Positions 35,593-47,119 of a stretch of DNA of 64,000 bases are shown in pieces. Made by a program: the position numbers and the translations under genes. Numbering within the stretch: position 1 is the stretch's first letter; each line of letters starts with the position of its first letter. This DNA is from Juglans regia (lineage: Eukaryota; Streptophyta; Magnoliopsida; Fagales; Juglandaceae), in contig NC_049907.1 in NCBI RefSeq assembly GCF_001411555.2, positions 4,100,243 to 4,164,242 of the forward strand, written 5' to 3'. Under the pieces are notes generated by a model. That model did not search any database. It was not told the DNA's origin and saw only the letters and a program-made list of their open reading frames with translations.

Positions 35593-35755
35593 ATCGACTT
35601 GGCTCTTCTTGTACAGTGCACAGGCTAGTGTCTTTGAAGAGCCCCATCGAGTACGCTTCGGTCTCCTCCTTAAGAGTGGTGATGGCGCTGCTCATAAGGC
35701 AGAGGTTGGATTTGAAGTCCTATGCAATTTCACAAAGAGCCTTTGGAATGGTAGT
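35593..35755 (-). pseudogene. Histone H3 fragment
   Basis: Minus strand: PKALCEIA*DFKSNL, then LMSSAITTLKEETEAYSMGLF, then KDTSLCTV. This follows the histone-fold order of H3 (REIAQDFKTDLRFQSSAV...[20 protein letters not shown]). One stop replaces the Gln after REIA and many residues have drifted. Confidence 0.78.
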
Positions 35756-35828
35756 GTCTTTTGTTTCCTCTTTTTCTCCTATAAATACGGAATTTTCTTT
35801 TCCTTTCTATTGAACCTACTGATTAGCA

Positions 35829-36003
35829 ATATTGTTCTGATTTGCAAGTAAGGTCCGCACCATCTCCATTAGCTGATTCAGGCGGTCCTTGATCTCCAGA
35901 AGACTCTCCTCATGAGGAGCATCCACCTGCCACTGCAAGGACTATTGTTGTTGTTTAAAACGAGTGTTGTCGGTCATCCGGATCATTAGCTCTAGATACC
36001 AAT
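35829..36003 (-). mobile_element. Primer-binding site and gag-like start of the chimeric LTR element
   Basis: The minus strand reads ATTGGTATCTAGAGC at 36003-35989, one inserted base away from the initiator-tRNA-Met primer site TGGTATCAGAGC. An ATG at 35977 starts MTDNTRFKQQQ, then DAPHEESLLEIKDRLNQLME, a coiled-coil-like opening common in Gypsy gag. After about 50 residues it gives way to captured sequence. Confidence 0.7.
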
Positions 36004-36484
36004 TGTTAAGTCTCTCAAATCTCCCTCTAGGGTTCTTCTTGATTGTAATGATAACAATTGTTATAAACCTCAGAACTGGAATGAATTGTAATAAGGGAAA
36101 ATGCTTTGTAAATGAGAAACTGTAATTGTATTCATAAAATGAAGAACATAACGGGATTGATTCGAGGGAATACTATCCTCCGAAGATGACTCCTTACAAA
36201 TGTCATTCAATGACTCTCTTTCTCTGTTTACATTTCTTATATATTCCAGTAACTGCCTACTTGGCCCTACATGTAAAATTACAAGCAGAAACACTACAAA
36301 CGAAAGAAAGATTCTAACAGACATAACTAATTAAATGCATCATTTCGGTCATGGGGCCATATGACACACATGCCCTTATTTAAATGGCCGCATATTGGCT
36401 TATTTTCTAGGATGTCATTTTGTCACTTCAACACTTAGCTTCTTTTTACCTTTCGAAATATTTACCACACGTGTCTTCATAACA
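36004..36484 (-). mobile_element. 5' LTR of the chimeric LTR element (481 bp)
   Basis: Read on the minus strand it starts TGTTATGAAGAC and ends GAGAGACTTAACA, with TGTTA/TAACA inverted tips, directly before the primer site. Confidence 0.82.
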
Positions 36485-36801
36485 GGATCTGACTTGAGAC
36501 TACTGAGAAATAGATGGAGCTTACCGTTGAGTTTGCTTTATGGTATCATTGCTTAGCTTGGAGAGGTAGAACGAAAATTTCCTACACCAAGCCCGGTACT
36601 TCTCGTAGATTCTGAAAGCTTTCATAAACTAAAAGCTAGGGTGACAAAGTCATTGCTATGCTTCCTTTTGCTATAAGAACTCCTCATTGCTAGCTTCTTC
36701 ACAAAAAAATAAAACATAAAAGATAAAAAAAATAAAAATAAAATAAGAGTAGTTGTTGATCTTAATTATGACAACTCCTCTTTATTTAATTTTTAATTTA
36801 A
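36485..36801. other. Spacer between two LTR elements
   Basis: No gene or repeat recognised. Confidence 0.35.
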
Positions 36802-37066
36802 TGTATACGTATTTATTTTATACTTTATAGTCCTTTTACACATGTCAATGTAACTTGTAGTATTCTCTTTTGTATAAGTGTAATGCTGATTGCTTTTTGT
36901 ACATAGTATAAATAGCTAGGGCTAGTATTATTATTTTCAATTCATTCCATTCGGGCTATAGATTTTACAGAAATAATATTTTCTCTTTTCCCTCAGACTT
37001 CGAGACTCTTCTTTTCCCCTTAGGGCTCTGCCCTTTCATATCCTCTCTAGGGTTTCATTCTTTACA
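36802..37066 (+). mobile_element. 5' LTR of Copia element 2 (265 bp)
   Basis: Starts TGTATACGTATTTATTTTATA, contains a TATAAATAG promoter box at about 36907 and ends GTTTCATTCTTTACA just before the primer site. It differs from the 3' LTR at roughly one position in ten, so the insertion is old. Confidence 0.85.
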
Positions 37067-37080
37067 TGGTATCAGACGTT
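37067..37080 (+). mobile_element. Primer-binding site of Copia element 2
   Basis: TGGTATCAGACG directly follows the LTR; complementary to the 3' end of initiator tRNA-Met. Confidence 0.85.
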
Positions 37081-37088
37081 TTGCTTCT

Positions 37089-40000
37089 ATGGCGCCGAGT
37101 CACAAGTCTGTATCTGAGGATTCTACGAGCCTTTTCTTTCTCCATCCCAACGATAGCCCTGTCATTCTTCTGGCCACTCAGCCACTCGTTGGCGACAACT
37201 ACCATACCTGGTGCCATTCCATGGCTATGGCCTTATCTGCAAAGAATAAGCTCGGTTTTGTTGATGGTTCCATCATCAAACCCTCTGATTCAAATGTTCC
37301 ACTTCTCTCTCCGTGGCTTCGTTGCAACAATATGGTGATATCTTGGCTTTTAAACTTTGTTTCTCCTGATATCTCTACTAGTATTTTGAATATTACTACT
37401 GCACTTGAGATCTAGTTAGATTTGAAGGAACGTTTTTGTCAAAAAAATGGTCATCGTATTTTCAGTTATAGAAATCGATTTCTGCCTTATCTCAAGGGCC
37501 ACTCTCTGTTAGCACTTATTTTACTCGCCTCAAAGCTCTTTGGGATGAGTTAGCTAATTACAAGTCTGTTCCTGCTTGTTCTTGTTGAGCCGTGTGTACA
37601 TTGAACTAATATGTTCAACAAGAGCATGTTTTACAGTTTTTGATGGAATTGAATGAATTTTTTGCATCTACTCGTGCTTAGACATTGCTTATGGATCCTT
37701 TGCCCCCTTTGAACACGGTTTTTTCACTTGTTTTATAAGAAGAACAACAATGAGAAATTTTTGTTATTCCTCTTCAACCTGTTGATTCTCATGTTTTTGT
37801 TTCTAAAAATGATGTATCCAGATATGTAAAATACTTCTCTAAGAAGGAAAGGCCAGTATGTAGACATTGTAGAATTACTGGTCATGTTATTGAAAAATAT
37901 TATAAACTCCATGGTTTCCCACCCCGGAAACAAACCAAAACCTAAGCAACAGTTTATGGTCAATCAGGTTGCCAATTCTGACAACCATTCCTCGGCTGTT
38001 TCTCCTTTCTCTTTGATGGAGGCTCAATATCAACAGTTAATGTCCGTGCTTCATCCTCAAAATCCCTTTGATGAATCCTCTCATGTTGTTAATGCAGTAA
38101 CCTCGAACTCATCCTTTTCTGGCACATATTTTCTTCCAATAATCCTTATTATGTTTTTTCTTTCAATACATACACTATTTTTTATTCCAATTCTTGGATT
38201 CTTGACACAAGAGCCACAGATCATATGGTTCCTTCTATTGATTATTTTACATCCATTACCAGTGTTGTACATTCCTCTGTTAAACTTCCAAATGGCCAAT
38301 CCGTGTCAGTCACACATATTGGTTCCATTCGAATTTCCGAACATCTCATTTTAAATGATGTTCTATGTGTACCTTTCCTTACTTTCAAATTGATTTCTAT
38401 TAGTAAGCTTACTCAATCACTCACTTGTTGTTTTTTGTTTTCTGTTGACAATTGTTTCATCCAGGACCTCATTCATTGGAGACTGATTGGAGTGGGTAAA
38501 CAGCAAGCCGGAGGCCTTTATATAATGCAACAACCAGGCTCTTCTTTTTCTAAAACTCATGCTTTATCTGCTTCATATATTGCCCGTTTTCTTAATCATT
38601 TACCAATACATACTTGTTCTGCATCTTTTAAGTGCTCACTGTTTGACCTTTGGTATAATAGATTGGGTCATCCTTCAAATTCAAGGATGCTGTTTGTGAA
38701 TACTTTTGTTCCAAATATGGTTGTTTCAAATAATCCTTGTATGATTTGTCCTTTAGCTAAACAAAAAAAGTTACATTTCCCTCATATTGCTCAATTATCT
38801 GCTGCTCCATTTGATCTTGTACATTGTGATAATTGGGGGACCATATTCTGTGTATTGTTGAAGGTTACATTTTTTTAAACTATTGTTGATGATTCATCTC
38901 GTGCTACATGAGTCTACCTTATTAAAAATAAATCTGAGGCTTCTCTTCTTATTAATTTTTTTTAAGATGATAAAAAATCAATTCAATCTTAAAATAAAAA
39001 CATGTCGCACTGATCATGGTATTGAGTTTTCGCTTTCTAATTTTTTTTCATTCTAAAGGAATTATACATCAACACAGTTGTGTTAAAACTCCATAACAGA
39101 ATTCTATTTGGGAGAGAAAAAATCAGCACATACATAATGTAGCCCGAGCCTTAATGTTTCAATCTCACTTGCCTATTCAATTTTGGGGTGACGCTATTTT
39201 AATAGCCACCTATATTATTAATAGACTACCTGCTCCTCTCTTAAACAATAAGTCTCATTTTGAGATTTTGTTTAAAACATCTCCATCTTATACTCATTTA
39301 AGGACTTTTGGTTACGTATGTTTTGCTTCTACTCTACAAAGATCTCAGACTAAATTTGATCCTAAAGCTTGTGCTTGTGTTTTCCTTGGATATCCTTTTG
39401 GAATCAAAGGATATAAACTCATTGATCTTAAAACAAATCAGTGTTTTACTTCTAGACATGTTGTTTTTCATGAACTTGTTTTTCCTTTCATTTCTGAAAC
39501 TTTTTCATCAATTTCTTCTACAAATCATTTTTTTCCTTGTGCATCTTCAACATTAGACTCTTTTTCTCATGTGTCTTCAACAGTGCTGTCCTTTATTGAT
39601 TCTTCTTCTTCTTCACTTGATAATTCCTCATTAACTTCTCTCCCTTTTACTATTGAAATTCCAACTCCACCTTCACCAATAATTTCAACCCCTTGAAGAT
39701 CCAATAGAATCAGAAGACCTCCTGGTTACTTGCAGAATTTTCAATGTCACTCCTCTACCTCTGCCCACTCATCATCAGTTTCTCCAGCAGGTTCTTCTTC
39801 TTCCCCTTCTCTATCACACACCAAATATGATATCTCACAATTCATTTCTTATGCTCGTCTTTTTTCTGCTCATAAATCCTTTGCTTTGTTCATCATTGCT
39901 GATACTGAACCTAAGTTCTATCATCAAGTAGTCAAACACTCTCATTGGAGAGATGTTATGACTGCTGAGATCTCAACCTTGGAAACAAATAACACATAGA

Positions 40001-41414
40001 TTGTTACTTCATTACCTCATGATAAAAAACACTTAAGGTTGTAAATGGGTCTACAAAATTAAGTATCGTGCTGATGGTTCAATTGAAAGATACAAGGCAA
40101 GGTTGGTTGCTAAAGGTTATACCCAACAAGAAGGTTTTGATTATTTTGAGACCTTCTTTGGACTCTACTAGCTATTGCTGCAGTTAAAGGACGACATCTT
40201 ACTCAACTTGATGTCAATAGTGCTTTTTTACACGGAGATTTATCTGAAGAAATGTATATAAAATTGCCTCCTGGTTTTCATATTAAAGGGGGTCCAAGGT
40301 TTGTTAGCTCAACAAATCTCTTTATGGTCTGAAATAAGCTTCCAGACAATGGTTTTCCAAGTTCTCATCTTCTCTTCTTGATTTGGGCTTTGTACAATCC
40401 AAATCTGATTATTCTCTCTTCACCAAGTCCTCGGGTTCTTTCTTCTTTGCACTTCTTGTTTATGTTAATGATATTCTCATAGCTAGTAATGATGTGAATT
40501 CTATGGAGCATTTGAAGTCCTTGCTTGATGATAAATTCAAGCTTAAAGACCTTGGTCAGCTCAAATATCTTGGTTTGAAAGTGGCTAGATCTCTTGCAGG
40601 TATTTCTTTATGCTAGAGAAAGTATTCTTTAGAAATTCTTCAAGATGCTGGTTTGCTTGCTTCTAAACCAACCTCTTTTCCCATGGAGCAAAATATTAAA
40701 TTAGGTAAAGATGATGGAGTTTTACTCCCTAATCGAACTGTCTATCGTAGACATATTGGGAGACTACTCTACCTTACATTGACTCGACCTAATCTATCTT
40801 ACTTAGTGCATAAGTTGAGTCAATATATGGCTTAGCCTAGGCAGCCTCATCTTACAGTAGCTTATAGAGTTTTGTAGTATGTTAAGAGCACCCCTGGTCA
40901 TGGTCTCTTCTTTCTAGCTGTTAATTCTCTGTCCCTCAAAGCCTTTGTAGATTTAGATTGGGTTTCTTACCCTGACAGTCAATGTTCTACCAGTGATTAT
41001 TGTATTTTTCGTGGAGATTCTCTAGTTTTTTGGAAGACCAAGAAACAATCAACTATTTCTCATTCTTCAGCAGAAGCTTAATATCGTTCAATGACATCCA
41101 CCACTTGTGAAATCATTTGGTTTCTTACACTTCTTTATGATTTTGGCATATCACATTCTTACAATGTTCAACTTTTTTGTAATAGTCAGACTGCTTTACA
41201 TATTGCTGCCAAGCCTATTTTTCCTGAACGAACGAAGCATATAGAAATGGACTGCCACTTCATCCGTAACAAAATCCAAGCTGGAATTATCAAGACCTTC
41301 CATCTAGTTTCTCATCATCAACTTGTTGATGTCTTAACCAAAGCACTTGGCCTCCAACAATTTCAAAATTTAGTCACCAAGATGGGAGTTCATTTTATCT
41401 ACTCTCCATCTTGA
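37089..41414 (+). pseudogene. Ty1/Copia gag-pol, complete order but multiply broken
   Basis: ATG 37089 opens gag (MAPSHKSVSEDS ... LVGDNYHTWCHSMAMAL). A zinc knuckle CRHCRITGHVIEKY (about 37858) has Tyr for its fourth Cys. The protease reads WILDTRATDHM (about 38190), with Arg replacing the Gly of DTGA. An integrase remnant spans 38640-39200. RT blocks [20 protein letters not shown] and [15 protein letters not shown] follow near 40045-40240, and the catalytic box is FALLVYVNDILIAS (about 40460), YVND instead of YVDD. RNase H ends with FCNSQTALHIAAKPIF, and the purine tract TTGAAGTGGGG is at 41411-41421. Many stops and frameshifts are present. It cannot supply its own enzymes. Confidence 0.9.
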
Positions 41415-41421
41415 AGTGGGG

Positions 41422-41680
41422 TATTACATATATATTTTATATTTTATAATCTTTTTACACATGTCAATGTAACTTGTAGTATTCTTTTTTGTGTAAGTGT
41501 AATGCTGATTGCTTTTTGTATATAGTATAAATAGGGCTTGTATTATTACTTTCAATTCATTCCATTTGGATTGTACATTTTACAAAATAATATTTTTTCT
41601 TTTCCCTCAGATTTCGAGACTTTTATTCACCCCTTAGGACTCTACTCTTTCATCTCCTCTCTAGGGTTTCGTTCTTTACA
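41422..41680 (+). mobile_element. 3' LTR of Copia element 2 (259 bp)
   Basis: Begins TATTACATATATATTTTATA after the purine tract and ends TTTCGTTCTTTACA. Aligns end to end with 36802-37066. No matching 5-bp target duplication was found (TTTAA on the left against ATATT on the right). Confidence 0.85.
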
Positions 41681-41808
41681 ATATTAATGATGATAGATTG
41701 GAGGTGGATGTATTAGCCGAGTTTATCTCTGTATTAATCAGTCACAACTGTAACTTCGATTTCATTAATAAAATGAAATCTATTTTCTAAAAAAAAAAAA
41801 AAAAAAAA
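41681..41808 (+). mobile_element. LINE 3' tail with poly(A)
   Basis: ATTAATAAAATGAAATCTATTTTCT precedes a run of about 18 A at 41791-41808, the usual 3' end of plant L1-like LINEs. No coding part remains. Confidence 0.55.
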
Positions 41809-42439
41809 ACGCCTCTGAGTTATTATCCTTTATCGTCAATTATTTTGTCAGGTTAATAATCCATGTTTGATACACCGGATTGTCTGGGAGAAAGACAAAA
41901 ATAGGAAAAACAGTATCCACAGTCCATGCATGCACTATTCATTACTCTATTTTATCACTGTTTTAATAGTTTTAAATAATTAGACCTCTAGGTCTACGTA
42001 CCTTGTGTGAAGTTCCTCATCATTAATATTAATAATACTCTCTTAAAAAATTTATTTATTGTGTAGTGAGCTAAATTACGTACATATAACTTGCTATATT
42101 AAACTTATCTATTTCCTAGGTGCAGTATGATTAATTTATATTATTAAATTTTAAAAGGTAACGGCCTTAAAATTTACGGCAAATAATCAATATCTTATAA
42201 TTAATTTTTTTCAGTTTTTGCTAAATGAAAAAGATAGGAAGAGGCATTACGTGCGTTTGTTCATTATCTAAAGTAAATTCATATTCAGATTTAAACCAAA
42301 ATATGGTACAAACTAAATCAAATCTTTGAAATACCACCTTAATGCTATATATAATCAATCCATTTACTCATGTTAATAGCCATTTCATCCATTAAGGTAG
42401 TTCATAATATTTTGCGGTTAGCTGTATATCTCATTGGCT
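41809..42439. other. AT-rich intergenic
   Basis: No gene or element recognised. Confidence 0.4.
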
Positions 42440-42647
42440 ATAGTTATTGATAAATAATATCACATTGTTTGTGAATAAGGTTTTAGATATATTTATAAGA
42501 AATGGATAATCATCTCTTATAAAATCGATTTTATGAGATGAATTAAACCCATAAATTTATTAATGAGAGCCTGCCACATAGAATGGTCCATACTACTTAC
42601 CCCATGACAAGTTCACTTGGTTTCCTCTTTGGGCATCACCACGTAGA

Positions 42648-42682
<35 letters not shown>

Positions 42683-43994
42683 GCCTATAATGCAGTCTCC
42701 TCTCGTTTAGCTTGGGTCACTTATGATCAAGAGCTAATGGCGAAAAATCTAGACGATCTGTACAAACGTCTTTAGTTGACAGAGCGGGAGGAAGATGAGG
42801 TTGTGGTAGAGACGGAAAAGCTAGAAGATGCCATTCTCAGCGAGGGAAAGTGCTTGATCGTTAAATTGTTAACAGATGAGTATTATAACAGGGAAATCTT
42901 TAAAGCTACGATGAGGAAAGTATGGAGGTCTGAAATGCGAGTTCGATTCCGAGACTTGAATGCCGTTTTGTTTCTGGTTATTTTCGATGATTGTAGAGAC
43001 AAAGACCGTGTGATTAGAGAGGGCCCATGGACCTTTGATAAGCAGCTTGTCTTGGTGAAGGAGGTAGATGGCTGTCAACAGGTACAACGCATACAAGTAA
43101 TAGAGGCTTTATTTTGGATCCGAATACACGATCTCCCTCTAATGGCCAGAAATGAATATGTGGGGCGAGTGGTTGGCAGTAAAATTGGTAAGGTTGTGGA
43201 GGTGGATCTGGACGAGGGTGAAATGGCATGGGGTGAGTATATGCGAGTTCGAGTCGCTGTCAATATTCAAGGGCCCCTGTTACGAGGAACAAAAATCTCT
43301 ATTGGTGCTGGCTAACCGTGTTGGTTCAGATTCTCTTATGAGAAGCTTCCCAACTTCTGCTATGGATGCGGTCATCTTGGTCATGCAGAGGATTGCATTT
43401 TATGGAATCAACCGAACCTGCAATCTAAAGGTGGTGCCTTCCCATATGGTACGTGGTTGTGAGCCTCAGGTTATGGCGATCGTCGAACAGGGTGGAAGAG
43501 GAAGGAGCCTGATTTAGAGCAACCCAAAATGCCTTCTGCAACAAACGGAGCAGAATGGACCCCGGCGAAGCACGACATTAATCTCTCGGAGGCAGCAGCT
43601 GGAGAGCCCGCGAATAAAGAAATTACTGGAGTGAATTGCGGGGACCACGGTCCAAGTGAGCAGTTTCTGGAAAAGGAAAGCAGGGTCCCAGCAAGTATGG
43701 TGGAGAAGACTGCAGGGCTTTGGGAGAATAGAAAAGTAGTGTAAGTGGGGGACAATCTGGATGCAGAAGAGCCTTTGCAAAAGGAGTTTGACCTCCAAGA
43801 AAACACAGATGCTGATATAACGGACACCTTTGAGGAATGTGCTGTCAAAAGGGGACCCAATTTGGAACAATCTGAGAATATTTGGATGCCCGTTGAAGGC
43901 GAGATTCAGGGATGGTGGACGAAGAGTGAACAACGGGGCGAGAAGTTGATCTATTTTCTCTTCAAGCATTAACCAAAGAGCGGGCGTTTTATGG

Positions 43995-46900
43995 AGCAGA
44001 TAAAGTCACTTTTTTTTTTTGGCTCAAACCAACCATATATATAAAACAAAAGGGAGAACAAAGTTATAGAGTTATAGAATAAATACAGAACATAAAGAAG
44101 ATCTATGGGGGGTCAAATCCAGTATGAGTCCAATAGAGAGAATCACGAGTGATAGGATCCTGGGTACTGCTTAATGAGTTAGCAACCCTTTGAGCAAGCT
44201 CATGTGCCTTATGGTTAGCACTTTTGGAAACATGTAGAGATCTCCAGTCCATGAATTGACTAAGTTGGTGTCGACAATTCTCAATGATGCTTTGGATAGA
44301 CCAATCAATGTCTTCGTGGCTATCACTGATGGCTTTGTGTACAAGTTGGGAGTTGCCTTCTAGGAAAATAAATTGAGTTTTGAGCACCAAAGTTTCCTTC
44401 ATTGCCAGTAATGCTGCTTGAGCTTCACCATAGAGAGGGGTGGATGCTTGGATGCTTTTTGCCCATGATTTAAGAATTTCTCCTTTTGAGTTGCTGCATA
44501 TGCTTGCAATAATGGTGAATTTTTTCCGGATAGCTACATCATAATTAACCTTCATGAAGCCGAGGGGAGGGGCTGACCAAGTTGCTTGATTGAGATTGTT
44601 TAGCTTTTGTTGCCAGACTGTTGTGTGTTCCAAAGAAAGGCAGTTGTTTAGGTTGGAGATCTCTAAGGTTGAAGAGATTGTTTGTCTAATATTGGCTTTG
44701 TTGCGGTACATCCAAGTTTGGTCCATGGCTGTGGAGGCAAATATTTGAAAGGGATGGGTTTGGTCAGGGGAGAGGTTTAGAGTGGGATTAGGAGAAATTA
44801 TCAGATTGATCCAGTTTTGAATGGATTGGGTTGAGAAAGTTTCAATGTTGAGGGACCAAGGGGATTGATGCCAAATGACACGGGATAAATGGCAACTAAG
44901 GAAGATGTGTTCAAGAGTGTTGGGGGAGGAGTGGCAAATTGGGCAAGAGATATCTGTTGTGGTTGGAAGGTGAAGGCGAGAGGCAATAATGGTTTTTGTG
45001 GGGAGGGAATTCTAGATGATTTTCCAGAGAAGGAGTTTCAGACGAGCTTGAAGTTTGAGTTTCCAGAGTTTTTTCCATTGGATTTCAGGTAGATCTGGGT
45101 TTTGAGGGGGTATTGAAGTGCTGGAAATGAGGTTATATGCTGATTTGATGGAGAAGTTTCTTGAGGGGGATGGCGCCCAGATGAGTTCATCATTGTTGCC
45201 ATTTACAGGAAGATGGATGTTGAAAATTGAGTTAGTAACATTGGGATCAAAAGATGAGGGAATTTTTTGCCTATCCCATTGCTTTGGATGTTGTTGGATG
45301 AGGCTGGAAACAAGCATTGAGGTGTCTTGATTGAGGCGAGGAGTAGGAGGGGAGGAGTGGGGATCCAATTATCCTGGAAAACCTTAATGGATCTTCCATT
45401 TTTGGCTAAGAGGAAAGCACCTTTTTTTATGGCAGGTTTTGTTTTGCTTAAACCTTTCCAAAACCAAGAGTCTGATGATTTGACCTTTGAAATCAGAAAT
45501 GGATCATTTTTCATATATTTGGCAGTAATGGTTTTGGCCCAAATCTTTTTGGAAGCGGTAGAGAGTTGCCAACTAAGTTTGGAGAGGAGTGAAAGGTTTA
45601 GTGAATGCATCTTTCAGATTCCAAGACCTCCTAAAGGCTTTGGTTGACAAATTGAGTCCCAGCTTTTCAAGTAGAGGTGCTTTGCATTGTCCTGTTTGTG
45701 ACCCCACCAAAATTTCATGAGCATGGAATCAAGAGAATTACAAAAGTTTTTTGGGAGGAGGAAAGAAGACATACTGTATGAGGGAATGGTTGAGGCTAAT
45801 AAGGTGATGAGTGTGGTTCTGGTAGCTTGAGAGAGGACTTTTCCTTGCCAGCTCTCAAGTTTGGAAATGATGCGGTTTTTATAGCTTTGAAGGCTTCATT
45901 TTTGTTTTTGGGGAGGATGAGAGGTAGTCCAAGGTGTTTGGTTTTCGCGGGTAGTTTTTTCAAATGTAAAGTGTTGTGAAGAGCCAAAGTGGTTTGGGGA
46001 GGGGTGTTCTTGCTAATGAAGGCCGTAGATTTACTATTGTTGATGTTTTGTCCAGACCAAGCCATGTAAGTAAGGAGAGTTGATTGGATGATGTTTGCTT
46101 CTTATAGATTTGCTTTTGAAAAGAGGATGAGATCAGCTGCAAAGAGAAGGTGTGTGATTGGGGGACAAGAGTGAGCTATTTTGATGCCATGAAGGTGGTT
46201 TGATATTTTAGCTTTGATGAGTAACTGGGATAAGACTTCTGGGGCCATTATGAAAAGGAATGGGGATAGTGGATCTCCTTGTCTGAGCCCTCAAGTGGGA
46301 GCGAAATACCCATAGGGGGAGCCATTGAGAAGAATAGAGTATTTAGGCGCTGTGATGCATTCTTTGATCAACTGAATCCATTTTTGGCTAAAACCAAGGC
46401 ATTTTTGAATGGATAAAGTCTCATTCGATTCGATCAAAAGCTTTCTCCATATCCACTTTAATGGCCATGCTTCCATTTTTTCCTTGTTTTTGGGAATTTT
46501 GTGGAAGAGTTCATGGGCTATAATGGAGTTTTCATGGATAATTCTACCCAGGACAAAAGCAGCTTGCAGAGGAGAGATGAATTTATGAAGCACCTTTTTG
46601 AGTCTATCCGCAAGAATTTTTGAAATTATTTTGTAAGTAACATTGCATGAACTAATGGGTCTATAGTTACTCACATTGATTGGTGCATCATTCTTGGGGA
46701 TGGGGGCAATATGGGTGTGATTCATTTCTTTGAGAAGATGGCCATGTTGAAAGAAGTACTTCACAACTGCTATGATGTCTTTGCTTGTAATCTGCCAACT
46801 ATTTTTTAAAAAATTTGCTGTCATTCCATCCGGTCCTGGGGCTTTGTGGGCCCCCAGGGCAAATAATGCTTCTTTTATTTCAGTCTCTTTTGGTATGCTG

Positions 46901-47119
46901 CAGAGAAAGGTTATCAGTAGGGTCAATAACAGACGGAAGGAGATTTGCAAGCTCATTAGGAAATTGTGGATTGCTTGATGAATAAATCTTCTTGAAGTGC
47001 TCTACAAAAAGTTCTCCAATGTCTATGCGGCCAGTTCTCCAATTGCCTTCTTGATCTTTTAGCAAATCTATTGAGTTCCTGCAACGCCCGATGACAATAC
47101 TAGCAGATAAAGTCACTTT
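43995..47119 (-). mobile_element. LINE B, 5'-truncated, inserted inside LINE A
   Basis: The body is about 44013-47101 on the minus strand, with its poly(A) seen as a T-run at 44011-44020. An 18-bp duplication AGCAGATAAAGTCACTTT lies at 43995-44012 and 47102-47119. The minus strand encodes RT (HKAPGPDGMTANFLKNSW, NYRPISSCNVTYKIISKILA, FISPLQAAFVLGR, GLRQGDPLSPFLF), with the catalytic box altered to LLFAADLILF (FAAD for FADD, about 46150). The zinc-binding segment (CPICHSSPNTLEHIFLSC) and an RNase H (VNYDVAIRKKF, EGNSQLVHKAI) end near 44106. It is a different LINE lineage from LINE A. Confidence 0.92.

Larger units (their letters stand above)
32947..36484 (-). mobile_element. Chimeric non-autonomous LTR retrotransposon carrying host-gene pieces
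   Basis: Minus-strand order: 5' LTR (36484-36004), primer site (36003-35989), short gag-like start (35977-35829), a chain of host-gene cDNA-like fragments (35755-33416), purine tract, 3' LTR. No protease, integrase or reverse transcriptase is seen anywhere inside. All recognised fragments run in the LTR transcription direction. The total is about 3.5 kb, small for an LTR element with captured exons. This is a composite entry; each piece is listed separately. Confidence 0.85.

Noticed and set aside
32947..36484. Possible cluster of real host genes (EF-1alpha, enolase, MnSOD)
   Set aside because: Each piece is a short internal fragment with stops, and they join without start, stop or spacer inside an LTR pair.
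36797..41685. 5-bp target duplication for Copia element 2
   Set aside because: TTTAA and ATATT differ; it has either decayed or the 3' flank was replaced by a LINE tail.
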